Shown here piece after piece: positions 1 to 9,113 of a stretch of DNA of 39,968 bases. Origin of the DNA: Phycisphaerales bacterium. Its GTDB lineage: Bacteria > Planctomycetota > Phycisphaerae > Phycisphaerales > SM1A02. Below the pieces are notes generated by a model. It was not told the origin of the DNA, made no database searches, and was given only the letters and a program-made list of their open reading frames with translations. The stretch lies in NCBI GenBank assembly GCA_022446945.1, contig JAKVBW010000003.1, positions 1 to 39,968 on the forward strand. Direction: 5' to 3'. Made by a program: the position numbers and the translations under genes. Within the stretch, counting starts at the first letter, position 1, and each line of letters starts with the position of its first letter.

Positions 1-483
1 ACCGTGTGGCCGCACATCTCTGCCTGGGAAAGCCCAGTGCAACTTGTCCGCCCAGCCAGCGTGATAGAAGAAGTGTTGGGCAGCTAGAGGAATATCGACA
101 TCCCTGGACTCCTTGATGGGCTTGCCCCCATCCATCGTCTCCAGAACTGCCATTTCGCGTGCACACTCTTGAAGTCGCCTGGCGATTCTGAAGAGGTACT
201 TCGCACGCTCTGCGCCTTTGGTCCTCCCCCACTTGGGCGCTGCGGCGCGTGCCGCCGCCACCGCCGCATCGACATCCTCAGCCCCCCCTTTGGCAACTCT
301 CGCCAGAATCTTCCCTGTCGCTGGATTTGTGGAATTGAATGTCTCCCCAGTGCAGGCAGATCGAAAATCTCCATCAATGAACAAGCCGTACTCGGACCTG
401 ATGTCTGGCCGTGTGCGCTCTGGTGCAGGGCTGTAATCCCAGCCTTTCGGGCTTGTTGAGATCTGTTCTGACATCTGTGTCAT
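1..483 (-). CDS. Aldehyde dehydrogenase family protein, N-terminal part (runs off the left edge of the window)
   Basis: Reverse-strand reading from ATG at 483: MTQMSEQISTSPKGWDYSPAPERTRPDIRSEYGLFIDGDFRSACTGETFNSTNPATGKILARVAKGGAEDVDAAVAAARAA..., a typical ALDH N-terminus. Its ATG overlaps the deoC stop (ATGA). Confidence 0.85.
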   Translation of the reverse strand, partial: MTQMSEQISTSPKGWDYSPAPERTRPDIRSEYGLFIDGDFRSACTGETFNSTNPATGKILARVAKGGAEDVDAAVAAARAAAPKWGRTKGAERAKYLFRIARRLQECAREMAVLETMDGGKPIKESRDVDIPLAAQHFFYHAGWADKLHWAFPGRDVRPHG

Positions 484-1391
484 GTCACCGCCACATCATG
501 CATCGCCGCGTAATGACCACGGCTCGTCCAAAGAAGTTGCCTGACCAGATCATCCAGAAGACTGGATGCGCCGATGCGGAACAGCCGTGGATCGAGCCAA
601 TCTTGACCCACCGTCTCCCGCACCATGACCAGAAGATGCAATGCCGCCTTTGCCTTGCGAATGCCCCCCGCTGGCTTGACCCCAATGCGCACACCCGTCG
701 AACGGAAATGCTCACGTACAGATTCAAGAAGCAAAAGGACTGATGGCATCGTCGCAGCAGGAGACACCTTTCCTGTCGAGGTCTTCACAAACACCGCCCC
801 ATCCGAAATCTCACGGTCCCGAGTCGCTGCCTCGATGGCAAGATCAGCGCATCGACGAATATTGTCGGGCGTTTCCAACTCCCCGGTTTCCAGAATGATC
901 TTTAAATGAGCATCCCCACAGACCTCCTGTACAGCGCGAATCTCCGCAGCCACTTCATCGAAACGGCCCGCGAGAAATGCCCCCCGGCTGATGACCATGT
1001 CAATCTCATCAGCACCTGCAGCAAGGGCCGCCTGTGTGTCCTGCAAACGGGTGTCAAGCGGAGCCTGCCCACTTGGGAAGCCTGTCGCGACAGATGCCAC
1101 ATGCACGCCACTTCCCACCAAAGCTTCGCGCACAACCGATACGAGTCTCGGATAGACGCAAACTGCCGCAACATGCGGGACGGGAGGATCGATCGGCACG
1201 GGACAAGGCGTGATCGCACGCCGGGCCAATGCCCTTGCCAATTCGGGTGAATCTGCGCCTTCCAGGGTCGTGAGATCAAGCATGGAAACTGCCAGCCGAA
1301 GTCCTGACCTCTTGGACTCCGCCTTGATCGACCGCTTCATGAAGGACGCCGCCCGTGTGGCCAGCATCACCGCATCGACTGGATGCCGCAT
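480..1391 (-). CDS. deoC: Deoxyribose-phosphate aldolase (DeoC family)
   Basis: 303 aa ORF with VCVYPRLV, VATGFPSGQ, GADEIDMVISRGAFLAG, LKIILETGEL, VKTSTGK and GVKPAGGIR motifs. Confidence 0.92.
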   Translation of the reverse strand: MRHPVDAVMLATRAASFMKRSIKAESKRSGLRLAVSMLDLTTLEGADSPELARALARRAITPCPVPIDPPVPHVAAVCVYPRLVSVVREALVGSGVHVASVATGFPSGQAPLDTRLQDTQAALAAGADEIDMVISRGAFLAGRFDEVAAEIRAVQEVCGDAHLKIILETGELETPDNIRRCADLAIEAATRDREISDGAVFVKTSTGKVSPAATMPSVLLLLESVREHFRSTGVRIGVKPAGGIRKAKAALHLLVMVRETVGQDWLDPRLFRIGASSLLDDLVRQLLWTSRGHYAAMHDVAVT

Positions 1392-1403
1392 CCCGAGAGG
1401 GTA

Positions 1404-1751
1404 TCAGGGTCCGCCAAACCCTGATCCGCTGGACTCAATCGATCTTCCACGGCCGAACAGCACCTCGATCCGGCCCCCGTCAAGCAGCACAATGCCGGTG
1501 TCATTGCTCTTGGTGGAGAGACCATAGACGAGCATCACATTGCGATGGTGGTCAATGAGGTAGACCACATCGGCTGCTTCAGGGTGCATGGCGTCGGCCG
1601 GTCGACCCGTCAACATGGTGTAGCCGTCTCGACTCGCATGCATGTCCGCCGTTGCCATCCCCTCCAGCGTCATGCCCTGATAGACCCCCAACCAAGCAAC
1701 ACAGGCGAGAAGCCAGCAAATCACCGTCATCATCGCGCGTGGCGTGGTCAT
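1404..1751 (-). CDS. Small membrane-anchored protein, unknown function
   Basis: 115 aa; N-terminal hydrophobic segment (VICWLLACVAWLGVYQG); start overlaps the upstream ORF stop by 4 nt; resembles the 1748..2053 product. Confidence 0.7.
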   Translation of the reverse strand: MTTPRAMMTVICWLLACVAWLGVYQGMTLEGMATADMHASRDGYTMLTGRPADAMHPEAADVVYLIDHHRNVMLVYGLSTKSNDTGIVLLDGGRIEVLFGRGRSIESSGSGFGGP

Positions 1752-2053
1752 CGGATGCGTTTCGCCGTTTGAACATCCGCTGCCACAGACCGCCGGCCCA
1801 TTGGCAACATTGACTTGGCCCGTTGTTCCCAGCCGACTGCAATCAACTCCTCGGTCTGCGTATCAAGCATCCAAAGAACGGCTTCCTCGCCTCGCCCCGT
1901 CCTTGCGGTCACCGCCATATAGGCGCTCCGATCATCGATCGTGGCTTCGACTTGAGATTCACCAACCTGCAGCCCCCAGACAATCGAAGCCATCACCAAC
2001 AAGACGCCAGGCACCCAAGGGCCTGACCAGACATTGGCCTTTGTCCGGTTCAA
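1748..2053 (-). CDS. Small membrane-anchored protein, unknown function, probable paralogue of 1404..1751
   Basis: 101 aa; N-terminal TM (WVPGVLLVMASIVWGLQ) followed by YMAVTARTGRGEEAVLWMLDTQTEELIAVG; 4-nt overlaps with both neighbours. Confidence 0.7.
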   Translation of the reverse strand: MNRTKANVWSGPWVPGVLLVMASIVWGLQVGESQVEATIDDRSAYMAVTARTGRGEEAVLWMLDTQTEELIAVGWEQRAKSMLPMGRRSVAADVQTAKRIR

Positions 2054-2283
2054 TCCTGATGTCCCCGCTTGGAAGGCATGAGGCTCACACCCAGCACAGC
2101 GACAACCATGAACATTGAGATTGCCATTCCCCAGAGCGGGCCAGGGCCACCTGAAGGACTGCTGGGTTGCTTCAGTAACTCGTCTGGACTCAATCGCTCG
2201 AGCAAAGTGTCAACGCCCTCGGCATGCGCAGTAGCAGCGAGAAAGAGAACCATCAGAGACATCAGCATGATCAAGCTTCGCAT
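2050..2283 (-). CDS. Small exported protein with N-terminal signal and C-terminal TM segment
   Basis: 77 aa: MRSLIMLMSLMVLFLAATAHA signal-like start and MAISMFMVVAVLGVSLMPSKR C-terminal TM; coupled to the next ORF. Confidence 0.65.
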   Translation of the reverse strand: MRSLIMLMSLMVLFLAATAHAEGVDTLLERLSPDELLKQPSSPSGGPGPLWGMAISMFMVVAVLGVSLMPSKRGHQD

Positions 2284-2323
2284 CCCGTCAGGATACCACG
2301 ACCGGGAAAGGCTGCCTCATCGC

Positions 2324-3244
2324 TCACGAATCCCGCGTTGACTGCAAATCACCGCTGGTCTTCGCTCCAAGCGCTTCAAAAATCTGTTCGGTCGCATCGG
2401 AGCGATTGAGGGTGTAGAAGTGCAATCCGGCCACATGATGATCGAGCAGCTCATTGCACTGATCCACCGCCCACTGCACACCCACTTGCTGGAGTGACGC
2501 TGGATCATCCCGATAACGCAACAGACTTCGCTGGAGACGCGCAGGAAATGTCGTCCCTGCTGCCAAATCGGACATCCGTTCCATGGTCCGCAAGCTCGTG
2601 ATCGGCATGACCCCCGCAACAATCGGCACCTCAATGCCAGCCAGATCACATCGATCACGCCAGTCGAAAAAGTGTGAGTTGTCGGTAAACAATTGAGTGG
2701 TGATCCAATCGGCGCCCACATCCACCTTTTCGCGGAGGTGGTCCATGTGCCTTAACTGGTTCGGTGTCTCTGGATGTCCCTCGGGAAAGCCCGCAACGCC
2801 AATGCCGAATCCACGATCATCCGGATGACTGCCGGAATCATTGAAGGTTTTGATGTGTCGCACCAGATCGATCGCATGTGCGAAGTCGCCCGTTACTGAG
2901 GAATCCTTCTGGGGCTCATCTCCACGAAGGGCCAGAAGATTGCTGATGCCATGCTCGGCATATCGCTGCAAAATCTCATCAATGTCTTTTGTCGAGTGTT
3001 GCACACACGTCAAATGTGGCACCGGATCAAGATCGCCACTGTCCTGCAAACTAACAACCAGATCGTGTGTGCGATCTCGGGTGGACCCTCCGGCGCCGTA
3101 GGTGACTGAGACGAATGACGGCGACAACTTGGAGAAGACCTTGAGGCGTTCCTTCAGCGCCGAAGCCGCCTCAGATGACGTCGGGGGGAAGAATTCAAAA
3201 CTCACCGTCGGGCTGTTCTCAGCCATGATGTCCGAGATATGCAT
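2324..3244 (-). CDS. metF: 5,10-methylenetetrahydrofolate reductase
   Basis: VSFEFFPPTS, SVTYGAGGSTRDRT, HLTCVQHS, NLLALRGDEP and GADWITTQLFTDN motifs. The ORF track starts at 3349, but that overlaps rex; a start at 3244 or 3226 is more likely. Confidence 0.95.
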   Translation of the reverse strand: MHISDIMAENSPTVSFEFFPPTSSEAASALKERLKVFSKLSPSFVSVTYGAGGSTRDRTHDLVVSLQDSGDLDPVPHLTCVQHSTKDIDEILQRYAEHGISNLLALRGDEPQKDSSVTGDFAHAIDLVRHIKTFNDSGSHPDDRGFGIGVAGFPEGHPETPNQLRHMDHLREKVDVGADWITTQLFTDNSHFFDWRDRCDLAGIEVPIVAGVMPITSLRTMERMSDLAAGTTFPARLQRSLLRYRDDPASLQQVGVQWAVDQCNELLDHHVAGLHFYTLNRSDATEQIFEALGAKTSGDLQSTRDS

Positions 3245-3280
3245 CCATCCATGGTACGAGCGTCCCCGTACCATGCGTGA

Positions 3281-3928
3281 ATGGCGACTGGAGACATTCC
3301 GCGTCCAACGGTTCAGCGGCTCAGTCTCTATCTGCGAGCACTCGATCAAGCTGTTGCAGCATCTAAGTCGACCATCAGTTCATCAACGATCGCCAGCACT
3401 TTTGGACTCACCGATGCGCAGGTCCGTCGAGATCTCGCCTGCCTCGGCCAGACGGGGCGGCCAGGCGTGGGTTACCAGCCGAAATCGCTGGCCAGCAAGA
3501 TTCGGGCAGCCCTGTCAATTGATCGCACGTGGAATCTCATCATCATTGGCGTCGGAAAGATTGGCTCTGCGCTCATGGGCTACCCACAGTTCGCAGGCGG
3601 AGGATTCAAGATCGTCGCTGCCTTGGATGCTGACCCTGCCCTCCATGGACAGACTGTCGCAGGCCTGAGGGTCAGACCCCTCGATGAACTGAATGAACTC
3701 GCAGCAGCCATGCGGATTGATGTGGCTATTCTTGCTGTTCCCGCAGACGCAGCCCAGGACGTTGCTGAGTCTGTTGTTGAAGCTGGGATTCATGGCATTC
3801 TTAACTTTGCCCCAGTCAGGCTGAAAGTCGATGTGCCTGTCGAACCGATCGATCTGTCACGATCACTTGAGCAACTTGCATTCAATGTGGCCAGTCGTGA
3901 TGCGACTGATCCAGAAACAACTACCTAG
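3281..3928 (+). CDS. rex: Redox-sensing transcriptional repressor Rex
   Basis: N-terminal winged helix (IPRPTVQRLSLYLRAL, TDAQVRRDLACLGQTGRPGVGY) and Rossmann GVGKIGSAL, ILNFAPVRL. Confidence 0.93.
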   Translation: MATGDIPRPTVQRLSLYLRALDQAVAASKSTISSSTIASTFGLTDAQVRRDLACLGQTGRPGVGYQPKSLASKIRAALSIDRTWNLIIIGVGKIGSALMGYPQFAGGGFKIVAALDADPALHGQTVAGLRVRPLDELNELAAAMRIDVAILAVPADAAQDVAESVVEAGIHGILNFAPVRLKVDVPVEPIDLSRSLEQLAFNVASRDATDPETTT

Positions 3929-3948
3929 GCGTAGTCAGTTGGATTCCG

Positions 3949-4734
3949 TCAAGCTGTCTCTTCAACCGGCTCGGCAAGCGCTGCAGAGTTCTCCTCTGCT
4001 GTGCCAAAGATCGCTGTCCCCACCCGGACGATGTTCGCTCCACATTCGATAGCAACTTCGTAATCATTGCTCATGCCCATGGAGAGCAGATCAAAGGAAG
4101 AGGGCGCAGTGCGACGAATATCCTCGAACAACTCCCACGCTCTCGAAAAAACGGGGCGGGCATCTTCTGGATTGTCGGCCTTCGGCGCCATGCACATCAA
4201 TCCCCGGACACGCACACCCAGCATGGTGTGAATCTGATCGACAAGATGCTGTGCCGCCGCAGGCGCGACCCCATGCTTGGATCTTTCCCCAGAAACATTG
4301 ACCTGAACCAGAACTTCAGCGGGCGACTCCTCATCAACATGCGCCCTCTGAATCTCTTCCGCCAGCCGGAGAGAATCAATGCTGTGCGTCAACCTTGCGG
4401 AAGCCAAGACTCTGCGCGCCTTGTTCCGTTGCAGATGGCCAATGAAATGCCAGCGAACCGCCTCGGGAAGAGTGTCATCCCCATGAAGATCTCGCTGGCG
4501 GGCCCTGTATTCCTCAATTTGACTCGCAAGTCGCACGAAATGCTGCATCCGACTTTCGCCAAAGTCGGCGTGTCCTGCGTGATGCAGTGTTCGCACCTGT
4601 GATGGAGAGGCATTCTTGGTCACTGCAACGAGATAGATACGCTCTGGAGCGCGACCGCTTCGCTCCGCCGCTGCAGCTATTCGGCTCTTTACTTCGTCAT
4701 AGCGTCGTAAAACGTCGCCACAGCCGTCATTCAT
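3949..4734 (-). CDS. YggS/PROSC family pyridoxal-phosphate homeostasis protein
   Basis: LVAVTKNASPSQVRTLHHAGHADFGESRMQ, WHFIGHLQRNKAR, VLVQVNVSGERSKHG, RGLMCMAP, LSMGMSNDYEVAIECGANIVRVGTAIFG. Start at 4734 chosen over the longest ORF (4800). Confidence 0.93.
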   Translation of the reverse strand: MNDGCGDVLRRYDEVKSRIAAAAERSGRAPERIYLVAVTKNASPSQVRTLHHAGHADFGESRMQHFVRLASQIEEYRARQRDLHGDDTLPEAVRWHFIGHLQRNKARRVLASARLTHSIDSLRLAEEIQRAHVDEESPAEVLVQVNVSGERSKHGVAPAAAQHLVDQIHTMLGVRVRGLMCMAPKADNPEDARPVFSRAWELFEDIRRTAPSSFDLLSMGMSNDYEVAIECGANIVRVGTAIFGTAEENSAALAEPVEETA

Positions 4735-4800
4735 GCGGAGTGCCTCCCGACCGAGCATACGTTGCCGCTTGTCGGCGCACAAGGCCGACAAGCAAACCAA

Positions 4801-7800
4801 TCAGCCTGCTCTTTCAGGAACGGCGGTTCGAGCGATTTGAACAGGCACACCATTCGATCCCAGGCGCTGGGCGACCCAATGGCGACTCGCCTCGACTTCT
4901 TCGCGAGTCAATCCCGCCCTCCGAAGCATGTCAAATGCGGTATCCAACTCAGCGATAATGCGCCTTGCATGTACCAGATTCGGCTCATCTCCGGCGCGTA
5001 GCCACTGGGACCAGGTCCCCCCGGCAGTGCCTTCCTCGGCGGCAAGTCGCCATGCTTGGCTCGTTTCACGGAGAACCGTCACAGCATCGACACCTTCGAT
5101 CTCATTGTCCATCGCCCTGTTGTAGGACTCGATGGCGATCTTGGCCAAGGGTTCACTCAATCGGGCGCGTGAGACACGGATCAAGTCGCCGCCACCAGCA
5201 AGGTCATCTATCACATGGCCCGCACGCGCCATGCGACCCGCACCCGCAGGACGGTCCTGTCCATCCACCAACTCGATACCAAAATCTTCGGTAAGCGCCG
5301 CGGCCGTTGCACGTATCTGAGTGATCCCCACGAAATCGATATCGACGGCAACCTGCTGGGACTCGGCTGCAACCACTTCACCATCACTGGCGTCCTGACC
5401 CGACGCGGGGAGACTCTGCAAGCCGAGCCTGACGCCGTCGATTGCGCGGACTTGCAGGTCGGAGGCTGAGAAACCGCGGATCATGTCGGAGGTAACACTG
5501 TCAACACCCGTCGCCCCTTCAAAGCCATAGAAACTTGGATCACCCCCAGTGCCCAAGTAGCCGAGATCACCTTCTATGCGCAACTCGCCGCCAGCAACCA
5601 CCGATGTCTGTGTCGAATAAACAGGCCCCGTCCCGTTTCGGAGCATCTGTGCAGTTCGGCGCCACACATTCACCTGATCAGCTTGCAGCGTCACATCGCC
5701 CATCGCTGTTACATCACCGATCGTAATCGTGCCGGCTGCGCTGAACATCAGATTGCCGAGCGAACTGACTCCCTGATTGTTTCCGATCAAGAGATCCCCA
5801 CCAGTGGAAATGACAGAGAGATTCTCACCCCACACTGACATCGCTGGGAGTCCCTCACTGTATGCATCGCGATTGGATGAGCTGAGTCCGATCAACCCAC
5901 TCGCCTGAATCTTGCTGACATCCGCTCCGATTTGCAGATTGGAAGCGGACAGCGAGATGGACGACAGTTCCTCATTGGACCCAAGATCGCCGCGAATCAA
6001 AAGTTTGTTTCCTGACTGGACATCAAGATGACCCGCACCATCTACCAATGCCCCCAGATCAATGGTGCTGCCTCCCTCAATGGTGAGCGTTTGTCCATCA
6101 AGCGAGATACCTGCAAGACCACCGTCCTGTGCAGACACAGAAACATTGACGCCCTCGAGCACAGCATCGCCGCTCAATTGAATGGCATCCGCGTGCACAA
6201 ACAGATGATTCTGAATCGACTCCAAACGCACATCGCTCAATTCCAATTCCTGGGCAAAGATCTCGATCTGGCCAGCGCTCGCATCTTCGTGGAAGCGGAC
6301 TGCATTCCCCGCCTGCACGTGCAATGCTGAACCGGCGACCAACGATTCTCCAACCAAGACATCTTCGCCCGCACGTAGGTCAATATTGTCGCTCTGCATC
6401 GCCATCTGGACATCGACAGAGCCAGTCTCAGAAGACACCCGGATGCTGCTCCCGGCGTCAAGCTGGTTGTCCACCGTGATATTGCCGTGATGTGTGCTCA
6501 AATCGATGTCCGTACTCGCCTGGATTGCCGCTGCAAGATCGATTCCAGAATGCGCGTCCATCGTGACGGTATCACCCGAGAGCGTTGCGCCATTCGTGAT
6601 CGATCCGGCATCCGCCTGCAGAACAACGTCCCCGCCAGAGATCAACGCGGATGTCGTGATGTCACCTGTTGTTGACTGAAGGTTGACACTGTTCGTTCCG
6701 CTGATATCCGCATCAACCACAACCCCAGAAGCGCCATGCAACTGAATCGCGTCACCGCTCAGGAGTCCCCCGCTGAGGACTGTGCCGCTAGTGGATCCCA
6801 GCATGATCGTGGAGCCGGACAAAGATGCCGTGTTGGAAAGATCACCAGCCGCATTCAGTATGACATCCACGGTCCCGGTCAGATTCGCTGTGTTGTGAAG
6901 GCTCCCACTCAAAGATGACACATTGACGTTGCTGGCGTTCAACGAACCCTCATTGACGACAGACCCCCCGGTCCACTGCAGAGAGCCGCTGGTGCTGAAC
7001 ATGCTGTAGTTTGTCAGCACGCCATCCGCATGGATGTTGATGTTCTGACCATCAGTAAGCGATAGTTGGGTGCCGAATGCGCCAATCGTGACATCACTGC
7101 CAGCGTCGATGACAACATCATCGGCCGCACGCATGGTGGTCGGTTCAGCAACTCCCCCAAGGGATCCGGCCAAATGGACTGCCCCTGCGACATGCAGTGA
7201 CTGGACGCCGTCAATATCGCCGCCAAAGTGCATGTCCAACCCGGATGTGACAGTGAGGTGACCCAGCAGATCATCGGAATCTCCGAGATCGCCGACGATG
7301 TGCACGAGACCGTCGCTCGACATCGCCAACTCGGACACGCCATCACCAACAGCGCCATGCAGAATCTCAAGCAGACCCTCGCCGACGAGCTCAATGTCCC
7401 CTTCCACAGAAAGAACACCGTCCATCGTCAATTCAGGAGCACTCAAAGTGCCGCCACCATCAACTGACAGAACAATCTGGTCGGCTCGGAATGTAGAAGC
7501 GCCTTGCAAGTCCAACAGATCTGACTCGATCCATAATTCATCAGCGGAATCGACCAGAAGCGTGCCTTCGACACTCGCGAGTGTCTGGCCCGCAGCTGCG
7601 CCAATTCGGCCAATGGAACCGGGAGTAACCAGTGCGTTGGACAGATCATCCGTGTCGATGGGCCCGATACCTGCCCCGGTCGCGTCGACACGTGTCGTCT
7701 TGTTGGAGAAAATGTTAAGCGACCCGATCTCGCCTTGATTGGCAGTCAGTTTGACTGGCGCGAACACAAGGAGGGAATCACCTTCAAATGTCACTGTTCC

Positions 7801-9003
7801 TGCATCACCGCCTAATGCACCACCTGTTGCGGTAATGAAAGCGGCATCATCGATTCCCACCGTGCCATTCGCCGAGGAAACAAGAATCTCGCCTGCATCA
7901 GCATCGATCACACCTGCATCGGCGACGAGAACGCTCCCGCCACCGACAATCGTGTTCGTCTCACTTCGTAGCGCAATGCGACCCTCAGAGCCTCGTGCGA
8001 TCGCCATGCCGTCGTGAACGACCGCTTCGCCTGCAAGATCAATGGAACCTGCCTGAGTGGCGTCGCTCACATCGATGAACCCATCACCAGGAGCAGCCAC
8101 ACTTGTCCAAACCGCCCCTCCGATGGCTTGCATCGCAACATCGCCGGCAGGCGCGAAGACCTGGCCGCTGTGCTGAATCGCCAGCCCAAGAATGTCACCT
8201 GCAGCGAGCGACACCTGACCACCATGTGATGCGGTCAATGTGCCTGTATTGACCAAAGCCGCATCACCAGACAAAGACGCTGCACCGCCACCACCGCCTG
8301 GTTCAAATCCAGCACCCATCGTGCTGCCATCGATCGTGATAGACACACGGCTGCCGAGATCGTCAAGTGTGATCTGATTGCCTGCAGCAAGTACGAGCAC
8401 ACGGCCTGACATGGCGCCATGCTGTTCGACACGCGTTCCGATTAAGGACGCTGTGTCCGTCGCAGAAATGGTGCCTGAGTTGTGAACTTCCCCACTGGTG
8501 TTGAACGTCAGAGAATTGCCTGCAAGGAAATCCATCTGCAACTGATCCCCATTGGACCAAGTTGCTGCAGCAGCATGAAAGTCCGCTGCACTGATCACGG
8601 CATTCGCCCCGAACATGACACCCGCAGCATTGACAACGTAGACACTGCCCATGGATGCGTCAATGAATCCATCGATCTGGGTGGGAGAACCCATCCCAGG
8701 AATCCTGTTCATCACCACGTAACCATTGGCTCCGAGATACTTGAGCGTCTCATTTGCGCCGAGATCCAGACTAGTCCAGTCAATGATGTGCCGATTGGAG
8801 GGATCGACCGCCAGCCCGGGAAGGAAGACACTTGTAATCGTCTGACCGGCGGGGCCGACAGTGACGATGGTGCCCCAGCCTGGATTCGTGATGAATTGAC
8901 CGCCTTCCGGTGTGGCCATTGTCATCGGTGTGATCGCACCGAGCGCCATGGCTACCACGCCCTTCAACAGGAACTCTCTCGCACTCTTACGGATCTTCTT
9001 CAT
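4801..9003 (-). CDS. TpsA-like filamentous haemagglutinin / two-partner-secretion exoprotein
   Basis: 1400 aa; signal sequence MKKIRKSAREFLLKGVVAMALGAITPMTMA; TPS domain (SLDLGANETLKYLGANGYVVMNRI...GSVYVVNAAGVMFGANAVISAADFHAA); long beta-helix-like repeats; located directly downstream of a TpsB-like gene. Confidence 0.9.
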   Translation of the reverse strand: MKKIRKSAREFLLKGVVAMALGAITPMTMATPEGGQFITNPGWGTIVTVGPAGQTITSVFLPGLAVDPSNRHIIDWTSLDLGANETLKYLGANGYVVMNRIPGMGSPTQIDGFIDASMGSVYVVNAAGVMFGANAVISAADFHAAAATWSNGDQLQMDFLAGNSLTFNTSGEVHNSGTISATDTASLIGTRVEQHGAMSGRVLVLAAGNQITLDDLGSRVSITIDGSTMGAGFEPGGGGGAASLSGDAALVNTGTLTASHGGQVSLAAGDILGLAIQHSGQVFAPAGDVAMQAIGGAVWTSVAAPGDGFIDVSDATQAGSIDLAGEAVVHDGMAIARGSEGRIALRSETNTIVGGGSVLVADAGVIDADAGEILVSSANGTVGIDDAAFITATGGALGGDAGTVTFEGDSLLVFAPVKLTANQGEIGSLNIFSNKTTRVDATGAGIGPIDTDDLSNALVTPGSIGRIGAAAGQTLASVEGTLLVDSADELWIESDLLDLQGASTFRADQIVLSVDGGGTLSAPELTMDGVLSVEGDIELVGEGLLEILHGAVGDGVSELAMSSDGLVHIVGDLGDSDDLLGHLTVTSGLDMHFGGDIDGVQSLHVAGAVHLAGSLGGVAEPTTMRAADDVVIDAGSDVTIGAFGTQLSLTDGQNINIHADGVLTNYSMFSTSGSLQWTGGSVVNEGSLNASNVNVSSLSGSLHNTANLTGTVDVILNAAGDLSNTASLSGSTIMLGSTSGTVLSGGLLSGDAIQLHGASGVVVDADISGTNSVNLQSTTGDITTSALISGGDVVLQADAGSITNGATLSGDTVTMDAHSGIDLAAAIQASTDIDLSTHHGNITVDNQLDAGSSIRVSSETGSVDVQMAMQSDNIDLRAGEDVLVGESLVAGSALHVQAGNAVRFHEDASAGQIEIFAQELELSDVRLESIQNHLFVHADAIQLSGDAVLEGVNVSVSAQDGGLAGISLDGQTLTIEGGSTIDLGALVDGAGHLDVQSGNKLLIRGDLGSNEELSSISLSASNLQIGADVSKIQASGLIGLSSSNRDAYSEGLPAMSVWGENLSVISTGGDLLIGNNQGVSSLGNLMFSAAGTITIGDVTAMGDVTLQADQVNVWRRTAQMLRNGTGPVYSTQTSVVAGGELRIEGDLGYLGTGGDPSFYGFEGATGVDSVTSDMIRGFSASDLQVRAIDGVRLGLQSLPASGQDASDGEVVAAESQQVAVDIDFVGITQIRATAAALTEDFGIELVDGQDRPAGAGRMARAGHVIDDLAGGGDLIRVSRARLSEPLAKIAIESYNRAMDNEIEGVDAVTVLRETSQAWRLAAEEGTAGGTWSQWLRAGDEPNLVHARRIIAELDTAFDMLRRAGLTREEVEASRHWVAQRLGSNGVPVQIARTAVPERAG
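6454..6933 (-). repeat. Eight tandem 20-residue (60-bp) beta-helix coil repeats within the TpsA-like protein
   Basis: Residues 691-850 fall in exact 20-aa register: SNVNVSSLSGSLHNTANLTG / TVDVILNAAGDLSNTASLSG / STIMLGSTSGTVLSGGLLSG / DAIQLHGASGVVVDADISGT / NSVNLQSTTGDITTSALISG / GDVVLQADAGSITNGATLSG / DTVTMDAHSGIDLAAAIQAS / TDIDLSTHHGNITVDNQLDA. Confidence 0.8.
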
Positions 9004-9113
9004 GGACCCAAAGCCTCATCTGAAGGAATGCCCCAATCCCTCGACAGGGTCATTCCGATAACTATTGGTCGCAATCAAGCGATCCTGTTCACTCTACCCC
9101 ACCCCAACCCTAT

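Noticed and set aside
6454-6933. 60-bp periodicity considered as a CRISPR-like or satellite array
   Set aside because: Units are poorly conserved at the nucleotide level, have no constant repeat/variable spacer structure, and encode continuous beta-helix coils.
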